From Paragordius varius (lineage: Eukaryota > Nematomorpha), in NCBI GenBank assembly GCA_964247055.1, contig OZ176057.1, positions 2,852,001-2,916,000 of the forward strand: a DNA stretch of 64,000 nt, in the 5' to 3' direction. The first letter of the stretch is position 1. Each line of letters starts with the position of its first letter. Below are positions 1-13,300 of this stretch, in pieces. The translations under genes were made by a program, and so were the position numbers. The notes beneath the pieces were generated by a model. It saw only the letters and a program-made list of their open reading frames with translations. It was not told the origin of the DNA and searched no databases.

Positions 1-3000
1 TTATAATAAAAATGTTGCGCATACTTTATAAATGTTTAACTTCATGAATAAATTATATAAAAATGCTTCTTTTTATAAATAAATGGTTAATGTTTTATTT
101 TTCAGATCCTTTTAGCACTTTTTAACCTATACTTTTATTAATATGTTCTTAAATGTTTTCAGATGTCTTACGTAAAAAATGTGATTTAGATTTAGTGTTT
201 ATCATTGAACGATATTTGGTACCAGTATTGCGATGTTAAACACATAGGAAAGACGTAAGCCATGAATACGTCTATCCACGTATATGAAAGCAGACCCCAG
301 GCTAACTCTCAAAAAGGATGTTAAATTATATTCAGAAAAAAAAATTTGTGATAATAAGTAAAAAAATGTTTGATATATTTAGTTCTGCAACCCTGAACTA
401 ACCCATGTCATATAAAATTTTAAAAATGCTCGACATGAGATGATTTTTCGATGTTTGAATAAAGCCCTAGTTTTTAAATCTTTATTGACTTAAGTTTGGC
501 TAATTCTTCAATAAACTCACAGTTTTTGGGTAATGGAAACGTCATAATGAATGCAAAAATAGTAAATATAAAAATCATAATTTACTTTTACCAATTTTTT
601 ATCATCATTATATTCATATATATTAAATTTTAATCGAAATATTTATTTTAAATAAATTATTAAAAGTTCATGAGCGAATATAGTGACCAATGTCTTTTTC
701 CCTATCAGAGTGATTATTGGTAGAAATGGTTAGGGTTCACTTTTCATGTTAGAACGACTAAATTATATCCAGGTATGAAATAGCTTTCACAATCCAAAAT
801 TTTTTTAAAAAAACACATACAATATAAAGTAATCCAGTTAAAATTAACTGATATTATAAGAAATACTGAAATTTGATATGGTCAAATTTTCCTCCATTAT
901 TACTAACTAAAAATTATTCTGTAGTCGCCCATTCAATAAAATACATTTCTGTAGCTCATAGAAATTATTTTTAATTCCTCAATTCAAAAATTTGTTAACT
1001 TAGCTTAAATATTACCACATTTTTGTTACTCGAGTATTAATGTATAGTTTGGCCTTTTAAGCTGCATACTACAATTATTTTTTACAAAATATTTTTTATT
1101 TTTTAGTGTATAATATATTAGAAGGATTGAGTTTCCATATAAATAACCACATTTTGTAAATTATGCAATTATATTCGTGAACTGGGTAAAATATTCATAT
1201 ATTGGCATCTTAGAAGCTGACCTATATCTCAAAACAAAATACCACCCCTATTACAAAAACTAGAAATAATTATATTATTATACAGTAAATAAAATTATAC
1301 AGACAAATAATTAGAGACCAATTTTTTGTAAAGAACATGCCTTTTTAAACTCGAATGATTTATCTAAATTATATACCGTTTTGTGTTCGATAAACATGTA
1401 AATTGGTACCACACCAATTATAAATTTGAAACTGTAATTATATAGTTTATATAAGAAAAATCAAGAGTGTAATTGTCCTTTTTAAAAATCTCAGCAATTA
1501 ATTTTTTATGTTGCCGACGAATCTTTATGGTAACGTTTTACCAATTCATGTTTGGGGTAGCTTTATACCCCTGAGCCATTTAAAATTTAAACATCTTAAA
1601 AATTATTTTTAGCATTGAGCTAAATTAAAAGATATGCTTTATTTAGCCTTTAGGCCTGATAAAAATATTTTAAAACAACTGGATAATTATCTTCTTAACT
1701 TTTCCGTCGCCATTTTCTTTCTTTAATTCGCTTGTGTAAACAGGCATATAAATCTATATAAAAATAATAACTACCAGAAATTTTTTTATATGTTTATTGT
1801 AATTTCATTTGGCCTTGGAGTATCTTATGAGACACTAGATGTTAACAAATTGTAAAAATTTGGAGTGTTATGTCCCATACAGGAGAAGAGAGTTTGATAA
1901 GTTAATTTAACTAAAAACAACTTTCTAAACAATAGTTGGTTTATAATTTATGCTCTGGGATAGAAAACTAACCCATAATGTCATTGCGTACAAAATAGAA
2001 AACGTAATGAAGTGTTTAAGAAGCTAATAAAAAATATTTTTTGTCATAGTTAACGGAAAATAACATATTTTAAATTAAGAAACTTAAAAAACTCGGAAAT
2101 AGCAAACAATTATGGAAACAATATTCCAGCATGTATTTTTAAATATAACCATGATTTGTTGTTATTTAATAATGATTAGATTTGTGACGGTTTTTAACAT
2201 CGATACTATTTTGATTATCAAAATTTTACACATGAGTGCCAATGATATTTATTGCAAATATTAATTTCTTTTGAGGCATACGGATAACTTTTAACCAAAA
2301 ACTGTTTCTTTTTGGATACAAAAACCATTTTATATTAAAAGTCAATGATAAAAAATAGCATTTATTTTGTTTAAGAAGCCAAGAAAGTCAACCAATATTT
2401 GTTTTATTAAATACATCCTTCCCAAGTTTTCAGGCTTTGACCTTTTTAAATTTTTTAGTGTTTCTCTTATTATGCAAATATTTCTGGAAAGGTTAAAGGA
2501 TTTTTAGGGTTTTACGATAATGGCTCAATCACATCCTAATATATATACTTATGTTGAAAATTTTGAGTATAATTAACACAAAAAGTAACATATGTATTTG
2601 ATTGTGGACAAAAAATTATTTTTTATTAAAATAAAATTTTTCGGAGTTTTTGTCATTTTCGCTCATATGTCCTTCCATGATTTATCGAATAAAGCTAATT
2701 AGACTCACGTTAAAATTCAATCCAAAAGATAGATAAAAAACCGCTACATCTCCTACCAATTTAAAAAATATTTTAAAACTTTTTTAATCAGAATTTTTGA
2801 AATTACCTATACCTACTTTTTCGAACCGTATTGTAGCTAAAACTTTATCCAATTTTAATGCAAATATCAACTCAAATTTCACAAAATAAATTTTCCAACC
2901 ATATTAACATATTTCCAATCAAATTTGATCCAAAACACATTTAGATTTACTAATTAAACTACTAAGAATTTTAATTTTTAATCAAAATTTATTTAGAGTA

Positions 3001-3682
3001 GAATTATAATTTAATAATAGTGGGGATTTAAATGGGATATCCGATATGCATCTTAATTCAAATATAATAATAAAAGATTAGTAAATATAAGTATATTCAT
3101 AAAAGATAATTTATTATTTTATGAAGTTTAAAAAGATAACTGATGTTAAATGAAATTAAGTTTTAATTTTGCTTGGAAATTTAATGTTGAGTCTAAGTAT
3201 GAAAATGTGTAAAGTTTGAACAAAACAAATTGATAACCTAAAGGCACAAGAGTTTTTATTATCAGTAGCAGGATATGCATTTTTGTTATGACATTGTATA
3301 GAAATTAGGTTATCTCTATATTTTTGCAAAATGTCGTAAAATACAATTTTAGAATTATGGATTTCTTATATAATTTTAAGATCATTTGCTTGTTCTATAC
3401 CAGAAACTGACGTGTAAAACGAATTCAGTTTTATTACTTAATTGAAACGATATTATGGAAGCAAAAACAAATATCTAAAATATTTCCCATACAAAGACAC
3501 ACACACACACACACCTGAAGAAAGAAGAAATATATCCTGTTTTACATAGGGGTCATATTAAATATATAGGGTTTTATACAAAAAAATAATTGGTATCATA
3601 GAAATTATACTTTGACATTTAGTAACAAAATTTATATATATGTATATGCTAAAACCAGAATAAAGATACTCAGTATTATTAC
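1..3682. other. AT-rich region, no gene recognised
   Basis: Very AT-rich sequence with short runs of A and T and frequent stops in all frames. I see no long coding stretch, RNA gene or clear transposon end. Two good splice-acceptor-like sites at 101-105 and 161-162 are followed by short open stretches ending in stops. They could be last exons of an upstream gene but cannot be told from chance. No signal-peptide exon for gene A was found here. Confidence 0.5.
3496..3514. repeat. (CA)n microsatellite
   Basis: About nine CA dinucleotides in a row in AT-rich DNA. A simple repeat with no inferred function. Confidence 0.9.
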
Positions 3683-3715
3683 CTATATTAGCTAGAGGGC
3701 CTAAAACGCATCCTT
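3683..3715 (-). CDS. possible minus-strand micro-exon (33 nt)
   Basis: Read on the minus strand, an acceptor (tattatattag) precedes 33 nt that end at a G before the donor gtaataata. In phase 1 it reads EGCVLGPLANIG. The length is divisible by three and both ends are in phase 1, as in the plus-strand micro-exons. It is richer in GC than its surroundings. No partner exon was found on this strand, so it may be chance, or evidence of a micro-exon gene running the other way. Confidence 0.3.
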
Positions 3716-3948
3716 CTAATATAATATTTAAATCAAATTTTTTTATATATATAATTTTTTTATAATTTTTTTTAATCATAAAAAGACAAATATTGTTTTA
3801 CAATTTTTATTTATCACTCATGATTTTGATAGCCTTATTCCTAGCCCTTAGTAGATTCGTTTCAAGTTTATCTTCTTAATTTTTTATAAATTAACGAATT
3901 TATAAACATTTTGTTGAGTAACCCTATATCAATTTTTTTAATACATAG

Positions 3949-3975
3949 AAGCCGAAGGGTATGCGGTAGCTCCAG
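3949..3975 (+). CDS. gene A micro-exon, 27 nt (EAEGYAVAPG)
   Basis: The acceptor follows a T-rich tract (aattttttta...catag) and the donor is G|gtaaaat. In phase 1, with the donated G, it reads EAEGYAVAPG. Gene B has a shorter exon reading GQEGY at 57,961, a possible counterpart. GC content is clearly above the flanks. Confidence 0.55.
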
Positions 3976-4171
3976 GTAAAATATATATTATCTGCCGTTT
4001 TATTAGTTAAGATATTGGTGATTATTTTTTAATTTAAAAAAAATTAAATTTGATTTATAAATGGATTCTATTAACCATATTAATTATTGATTTAATAAGA
4101 CTAACTAAGGGGGCAAGTTGTTAATTTAAAAAAACATTCATATCTGTTTTCAAATTCAATAGAGTAAGTCG

Positions 4172-4228
<57 letters not shown>

Positions 4229-4298
4229 GAAAAAGGGTCAAAATTATAAAAATCTTATATTGATTATTTTTTGGAGATTTAAAACAAAAATAATTTTG

Positions 4299-4333
<35 letters not shown>

Positions 4334-7300
4334 AGCAAAGTAATTTTCAAAATTTTGTAAAGAAACGCTCCGGTTTTATGAATTGGATGAAAAATAAAGC
4401 GGGGGGGCCAATTTTTTTAAATTAATGTTTAATATAAAAATAGTTTTTCGTATACATTTTTGCACTAAATTTTGCGATATTTTTTTAAAGAATTTATAGC
4501 AGATCCCAAAACAGCTAAATTTGTTAAGTTGCAATTATCGAAAAACTTAAACAGGCACTTATATTTCTTCACGTATCTAGTTTATAAAAAAATAGATATG
4601 TTTTTTAAACAGATTTTATTTAGAACCGTGTAATTATCGTGAAAAGTATTAGCTTTTTTTTCAATTTTTTACAATCATTTAACATTTTTTAAATACTAAT
4701 ATAGTGATTGGATTTGGCAATTTATTTTATTTTGAGTTCATCTAAAACCATTCTCTACCTAACCCCTAGTTAAATATTATTAGATACTTAGAAAGCTAAA
4801 AGTTTTATCTACAACTTAAACCAACGATTATTATTTATTATATTTTTAGGATGCTGGCCTGTGTGTGTGCCAGCTCAGCCCCCTACTGTCAAGCCAGGTT
4901 ATTACTTTTACAATTTTATAGTGCTTTCTTATGGCAAATATATATATTTTAAATTAAAAAAAAAATTTATCAGGATTCTAGGGTGCTTTTATTTTCGGTG
5001 CCTGCGAGAGCCTTTAATAAAGTATTCCAAACTATTCGAAAAAAATCATATGTGAATCAAGAGCCAACATATGTTAAATTAAACGGCAATTAGAAATAAA
5101 GTATAAAGTTCTTAAAATTAACTTGTTACCAGCAAAAATCGTGGTCTAATACCTAAATTGCGAAAAAACGCATGCTTCAAATGTAAAATATGTTTACAAT
5201 CATGTATGACATATAAGCAGTTTATCATTTAAAAATATTTAATTTTAATTATTAATTAAATAACCCTTAAAAGACAGTGTAAAACCTTTACTTGGTATTA
5301 ACTAATTTTAGTAGAGTCCTAAAGTTTTTTCTAATATAATGAATCCCAAATTATAAAACACAGAATAACTTAATTATGACTTCAAAAACTTTTTTATATA
5401 ATATTAATTTACGTTTAGCCCCAAAAACTATATTTTTATTAATATTTTTTTTAAGGGATAAAAACTATGATCCCAAAAAATATTTGAAAAACAGCCACAT
5501 GATATAAAATTTTCAACTTTCCAGGTTTTGGCAAAGATTTATATATAATTGGGTTAAAAAATAATTATATTCTATTTGCCTACTTAATATTTTAACTATA
5601 CAATTATATTTATCCATATGTTTTTATGCGATCGGACGAATTTTCTGGAAATACGGCCCGCGCAGCCCACCCCTGATTAGGCATATAATATAGCATATTT
5701 TTTTCAAAGTTTTTATGTAATTTACAATTAAAAGCACCAGAGAACGTTTTTATATGCCTGTGTCAGATTTAATTACATCACACAATTAATAATGTGTTAT
5801 CTTTTTAATTCTTAACTATTAATTGAAAAATTTATTAATTGGAGAAAACAAATCGTGTTAATTTGCGTCTATACGAACGTATCATATTATATTTTAATTT
5901 AATCAAAAGGAAACAATGACATTTCATAATACTACCTTAGAAATGTTATGTATATATACACTGTGTGCATTTAACTTCAATTTTTTTTATAAGATAGCTT
6001 ATGACCAGTGAATTTTGCCGCCAAAATTAATATTAGTTGGCAATTTATTTTTGGAGTAATAAGAGAAAATAGAAATTGGGCAGGAAGTAAAGAAGATTAA
6101 TTAAGGGTAATTAAAAATATGATAAGACTTGAGAAATAATGATTTATTATCATTTTAGCAGATATTTACAATATATAAATAACCTAAATTCACATATTTA
6201 GGGTTTTTTAAAAAATTCAAATCTAATCTATTAACCTACGTAAAAGACAAAAAAATTTTAGGAAATCATATTTTGTTTAATTATTTACAAGCCATCATTA
6301 TTAAAACCATATTCATATTTTATTCAGTAAAAAAACTTGTAATTTTCTATAAAAATTTTTTAATGAAAACTTAATGCATCATTCTAAAATTATTATTAAT
6401 GTATCACATACCATATTATGAAAAGGACATGACAAAGCATTAAAATTTTGGTCCCTTTAAAAATAGGCTGGTTTTCTTAAAATAAACGCAAAAATCCCGA
6501 GAATTAAAGAACTTCCGATATATATAGTTTCCAAAAAACAACTACCTGGTTCGAAAAAACGATAGTAATTTGCATTGATCTGCAAAACAGTTAAAACTTC
6601 ATTTTTGAATTCAAATAGACGCCGTAGCATATTCCCCTTAGACTTAATAATTTATTAAATAAATTAACTAGTACTATTAAATAATATGTTTATTAACATA
6701 AATTTAAGATCACATCTAATCGTTCGCGCCCCCTCCCAACCCCTAAAATTTTTTTGGTTTCCCTTTTGAAAAACCAGTGTTCTTGCACATCATATTTAAA
6801 ATTATTATCGTATTTCCTTTGTGATGTGATAGAATGGGAAATTTATCGGAGCTCAGAATTTATGTTAATATTTAATAAAATTATTTTAATATGGTTAATA
6901 ATTTAAAAATTTTCTAATATTTTATCAAAAAGATGATTAAAATATCCTCAGAAGCAATCCTTTATTTATTATATAAAAAGATGGCGTTTTCCGCCTTCTC
7001 ATAAAAGATTTGTTATTTTTTATTCAAATCTTACACCAAAGTCCAAATTATTAGGACTTTCTGAAAAGAATGTAAAACTCCTTTGATTTTAGTATAATCT
7101 TATGATACATTTTAACAAATAAAATTTAGTAGACACCGTTTCAACAATTACATTTTTGGATATTGTTTACGCTGAAGTGTGATTGTATTACTATATATGG
7201 AATAATTCAGCAAAAATTATATAAATTTATTATGATATAATATTTCTATTACTACAAGTAATCTTTTCTTATTAACAATACACACATGTTTTTTTAGTTT

Positions 7301-10300
7301 CATATCTCATTAAATATTTTTTACTTTAAAATTTAAATTTTAGTTTATATTTAATTTTATTTTTACGTTTGACAAAGATTACTTGTAGTAATCGAAATAT
7401 TATATTATAATAAATTTATATAATTTTTGCTGAATTATTCCATATATAATAATTACATTTTTATTAAAGATAAATGTACGATAAAAAGGGCATTTTTGAT
7501 TTTACTAATACTAAAATGATTTAAACTTTTTAAGCATTTAAACGGCATTTATAATTTCTATATCGAATGTTATACGATTCGATAATATCTGTTTGGCGCC
7601 TACCGTGCAATAAAAAATGTTACACAGACACAACTATAAACTATATTAGTTACAAAAATATATGATAATATATTAAATTTAGCATGTCCGAATTCTAGAT
7701 GCAACAGCCAATGCTCTATTAAAGTCCTTATAGATGAATGTGAACAATGTGTTTGTCCCGGTAAATTTATTATTTTTTGGCAAGATGCCATTTATATTGT
7801 AAAATTTTAATTAAGATATTTGATCTGTAGATAATTCATTTTATATGGAAATTTATTTAACCGCATTTTTGATTTATTTATAATTTTATATGAACTGTTT
7901 TTAGATAAATTTCAGTATATTTTATATTTAATCTCTCAAGATACGGGCATGTTTAGAAAAATAATGCATGCTTGCTTATTACCAACGGTGCTTTATAAGC
8001 TAAAAATATATATACGGTCTTTACTCCGCGTCATAGTTTATGATGTATTTTGTCTATTGCCTTTTTTACATGGGTAAACAAACTATTTTAAACTAAATAC
8101 AGTTAGGAAAATAAAAATTAGATATGAGACTAGATTATGTAAATTTAATCCATAATTAAAAAAAATAATGTAAGATAGGGAAAAAGGGGTTTAGTTTCAA
8201 GCATTTGTTGTTTTTTACCTATATGCTACTGTATTACCAATCTGGCAACATTAATATGGATCTAGCAATCGTAAATCCCGGGAGGCATTTTTTACCAAAA
8301 AAAATTATTTACCATTCATTAAATTATTTGGTAAATATAAATGAATTCTGGGCATTTACTTATCAAACTGTCGTTCCCTACTATTGTTGATGCTAAGGTC
8401 GATTCCGACTAACTGCATTGTAAATATATCTTCTCCACTCAAGTCAATCAGATTCGTTTCAATGTACATTTTACACCCATATAGTAATGTGGGGAATACT
8501 ATGGCCTATTAATCTGATTTTGGTTTTTAAATCATGGGATCAAATCTGTCTGTGTTTCGTTTGGTTTTTGAGGTAGATTGTTGTCATTATTTATAATACT
8601 AGCCAAATAGGTGTAGCTGTATACGGTTTCAATCGGATTTTCGTTGAGAATTATTGAGTTGATTGTCTGAGCCGGATTGATTTGTATTACTATTGTTTTT
8701 TGTTTTAAGGTTAATTTTTAATCCGTATTTATTGCACTCGATTGTAATTATGAATTTGCGATAAGATATCGATACTGTTAACGAAAAGCTGTGTCATCAA
8801 TAAACTGAGGTGAGAAACTCACCTTCTAGAATGATGTCAGAATTTTTTGGTAAAATTTTTACTATGATCCGAGATAGGCGTTTATAATAATTAGGACCTA
8901 TTATATTATTCTTTTTTAAAAAAAAATGAAAAAAAAGGCGACAAAAAAGTATGATATGAATTTTTTTTCAATTTTACATAATTTAAATAATATTTTTTGT
9001 ATTATGCGCCTAAAAGACTAAAGAAAGCATATTTTTAAATTATGCCTAATATTTTAAATTTTAAACTACCCCAAAAGCTGATGATTGAATTAAATATGAA
9101 AAAACATTGAAAAACAATATTTTATTTATAAATCAATGTTGTAATTATACAATTTATAGTAAAAATTAATTTAGGATTAAAGTATGTTGTCTTTAAAAAA
9201 ATTTTGCTTTGTCTGTATAACTACTAATTTTATTAGATGTTTGAAATATTTCAACAATTATGTTCACTATGTAATCTTCTAACAGTTTAAGACAAACTTA
9301 CAATAATGACAACATTCTACATTAATAATATAATATTAAAATATTATTTTGCCTGACAACCTGAGTTGTTTAGGATCAAATGATGTACAGTAATGCTACC
9401 TATTAGTCCATTTATATATTTTAGTTGTCTAAGGCAGGGGTGCGAAACAAATGGCTTGCATTTTCGGAAATAAATCTTGCGGACCGCATGGCATTTACAA
9501 TATCTTATTAAAATTTAAACACAACTCTTTAAAAACTACTATTTATTTTAACATTTTTTGCTAGTTCATTGCCGAATTCGGGAAAAATAACAGAAAATTT
9601 GTTATAAAAATAATTTTAGATTTGAATATCATAAAATTTTATATTTTAAATTTCTTGTGCTGAAGGTTGGCCACCCCTGGTCTAAAGGATAATTAAATTT
9701 ACATGTCTGTTGGCATGTATGAGATACTTTACAATATACATTCTAAAATTTTTGTTATTAAAATGCTATTTCATTGCAGACAGACGGCCACACTAGTAGT
9801 TTTAGCATAGAATTTAGCATATTAACATGTGATAGTTAAAAATAATATAAAATGCAAAATCTTGCAAAACAATGAATAAAAATTAAACAAAGTAAGCAAA
9901 ACGGTCTTTATTAAAAAAAGTTTGTCTCTATGTTTTGTATTATCCCTTTTAATTCAAAGACAACTAAACTACTGAAATGGCTACATTATTAACTCTTTCG
10001 TTATATACTTTAACAGCAAATTTGATTTGATTTTATTCCATATGTATTTTATAAAGGGAAATCTTTTATATAAAACAATATTCTTTTATACATGTTACCA
10101 GCTCAACCAATGCCACCACCACAACCACCAGGTTTTTATTTAGTTACTTTTTGTTTTTTATAAAAAAAGCACTGTAGTAAAGTATGAGTAAGTATAAATT
10201 TCTAGTTTTTTTAATTATTTCTAGAATCATATATACAGATAGTGTTGGTGTACGTTAATATTATTTAAAATAAATAAAAGTGTATACTGTTTATAAATTT

Positions 10301-13300
10301 TTATTACACCTATTCAAACATTTAGTAGTATCTAAGACTCGGAGTAAAAAGATATTTTTAAATTGCAAATAAATCAACCTTTATAATTTAATTAAGTTAC
10401 TTTAATAATATCCTCTTTTTTGTACATTTAGTAAAATAATCAGTAATGTATAGAGTTTTGCAATTATCTTTTACTGCCTTGATACGCCTGAGCTATTTAA
10501 TCAGGAAAAGTAAATTTTGGGACAAATTTTATATGAAGTTTTAGCTATGTAATTAGATGTTTGACGTAAAATATAAACATCTCAAGCTTTTCTATATCAA
10601 TTTTTTCTTTGGTTTTAAAATGTAAATAGGCTAATAAATGGTATACCATTTACAGTTCAAATTCACCCTTGAACAATTCAAATTCACCCTTGAACAATTC
10701 AAATTCACCCTTGAACAATTCAAATTCACCCTTGAACAATTCAAATTCACCCTAAAAATAAATTATGAAACTTCGGTCTAATATAACTCATCATAAAAAT
10801 TATATATTTTTATGGCAAAGTTTATTATTTTTTCAGTATTATTTTGATTACATACAAAAATTTTTTTATAAATATAAAAAATATAGGTAATATATAATCT
10901 TAAAAAACACATAATTTATTTTAGGGTGAATTTGAATTGTTTGAAGGTGAATTTGAATTGTTCAAGGAATTTAAATTGTTCAAGGGTGAATTTGAACTGT
11001 AAATGGTATATTAAGAATTAATAAATAGTTTATTATAAAAAGGTTAATTATATTTAAGCAGCAAATTTGGATATTTATTGATTAAGCTTATTCAATTTTG
11101 GATTATAGAACTTATAATCTTTAAAAGATTGATACCCTTTTTATCTAATACAGATTAATGTCTCACTAAATATTTTTTACTTTAAAATTTAAATTTTAGT
11201 TTATATTTAATTTATTTTTACGTTTGACAAAGATTACTTGTAGTAATCGAAATATTATATTATAATAAATTTATATAATTTTTGCTGAATTATTCCATAT
11301 ATAATAATTACATTTTTATTAAAGATAAATGTACGATAAAAAGGGCATTTTTGATTTTACTAATAATAAAATGATTTAAACTTTTTTAGCATTTTAACGG
11401 CATTCTATATCGAATGTTATACGATTCAATAATATCTGTTTGGCGCGTACCGTGCAATAAAAAATGTTACACAGACACAACTATAAACTATATTAGTTAC
11501 AAAAATATATGATAATATATTAAATTTAGTATGTCCAAAACCTAGATGCAACAGCCAATGCTCTGTTAAAGTCATTGTAAGGGGATGTGTACATTGTGTT
11601 TGTCCCGGTAAATTTATTATTTTTTGGCAAGATGCCATTTATATTGTAAAATTTTAATTAAGATATTTGATCTGTAGATAATTCATTTTATATGGAAATT
11701 TATTTAACCGCATTTTTGATTTATTTATTATTTTATATGAACTGTTTTTAGATAAATTTCAGTATATTTTATATTTAATCTCTCAAGATACGGGCATGTT
11801 TAGAAAAATAGTGCATGCTTGCTTATTACCAACGGTGCTTTATAAGCTAAAAATATATGTACGGTCCTTACTCCGCGTCATAGTTTAAAATGTATTTTGT
11901 CTATATTGCCTTTTTTACATGGGTAAACAAACTATTTTAAACTAAATACAGTTAGGAAAATAAAAATCAGATATGAGACTAGATTATGTAAATTTAATCC
12001 ATAATTAAAAAAAATTAATGTAAGATAGGGAAAAAGGGGTTTAGTTTCAAGCATTTGTTGTTTTTTACCTATATGCTACTGTATTACCAATCTGCCAACA
12101 TTAATATGGATCTAGCAATCGTAAATCCCGGGAGGCATTTTTTACCAAAAAAAATTTATTTACCATTCATTTAATTATTTGGTAAATATAAATGGATTTT
12201 GGGCATTTAATTATTTAATCATACTGTAATTCCCTACTATTGTTGTTGTTGCTAAGGTCGATTCCGACTAACTGCATTGTAAATATATCTTCTCCACTCA
12301 AGTCAATCAGATTCGTTTCAATGTACATTTTACACCCATATAGTAATGTGGGGAATACTGTGGCATATTAATCTGATTTTGGTTTTTAAATCATGGGATC
12401 AAATCTGGCTGTGTTTCGTTTGGTTTTTAAGGTAGATTGTTGTCATTATTTATAATATTAGCCAAATAGGTGTAGCTGTCTGTATACGGTTTCAATCGGA
12501 TTTTCGTTGAGAATTATTGAGTTGATTGTCTGAGCCGGATTGATTTGTATTACTATTGTTTTTGTTTTAAGGTTAATTTTTAATCCGTATTTATTGCACT
12601 CGATTGTAATTAAGAATTTGCGATAAGATATCGATACTGTTAACAAAAAGCTGTGTCATCAATAAATGGAGGTGAGAAACTCACCTTCTACAATGATGTC
12701 AGAATTTTTTGGTAAAATTTTTACTATGATCCGAGATAGGCGTTAAAAATATTAGGACCTATTATATTATTCTTTTTTAAAAAAAATGAAAAAAAAGGCG
12801 ACAAAAAAGTTTAATATGAATTTTTTTTTCAATTTTACATAATTTAAATAATATTTTTTGTATTATGCGCCTAGACTAAAGAAAGCATATTTTTAAATTG
12901 TGCCTAATATTTTAAATTTTAAACTACCCCAAAAGCTGATGATTGAATTAAATATGAAAAAACATTAAAAAACAATATTTAATTATATATCAATGTTGTA
13001 ATTATACAAATTATAGTAAAAATTAATTTAGGATTAAAGTATGTTTTCTTTAAAAAAAATTTTGCTTTGTCTGTATAACTACTAAATTTATTAGATGTTT
13101 GAAATATATCAACAATTATGTTCACTATGTAATCTTTTAACAGTTTAAGACATTACAATAATGACAACATTCTACATTAATAATATAATATTAAAATATT
13201 ATTTTGCCTTACAACCTGAGTTGTTTAGGATCAAATGATGTACAGTAATGCTACCTATTAGTCCATTTATATATTTTAGTTGTCTAAGGCAGGGGTGTCC

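Noticed and set aside
106-238. Two acceptor sites followed by DPFSTF-stop and a 24-codon open stretch
   Set aside because: Acceptors followed by an early stop are common by chance in DNA this AT-rich; no upstream exon is visible to test them.
1790-1855. ATG with a short hydrophobic start (MFIVISFGLGVS) as gene A exon 1
   Set aside because: The hydrophobic core is too short and no phase-1 donor is available.
7600-7791. Minus-strand open frame starting MASCQKIINLPG, also present at 11,426-11,638
   Set aside because: It is antisense to the Cys exon at 7,734 and its conservation is explained by the tandem duplication; the frame differs in length between copies.
9773-9785. Good acceptor (atttcattgcag) followed by acagacggccacacta and a GT
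   Set aside because: The length is out of phase with the better acceptor, and the donor is poor; conserved only because of the tandem duplication.
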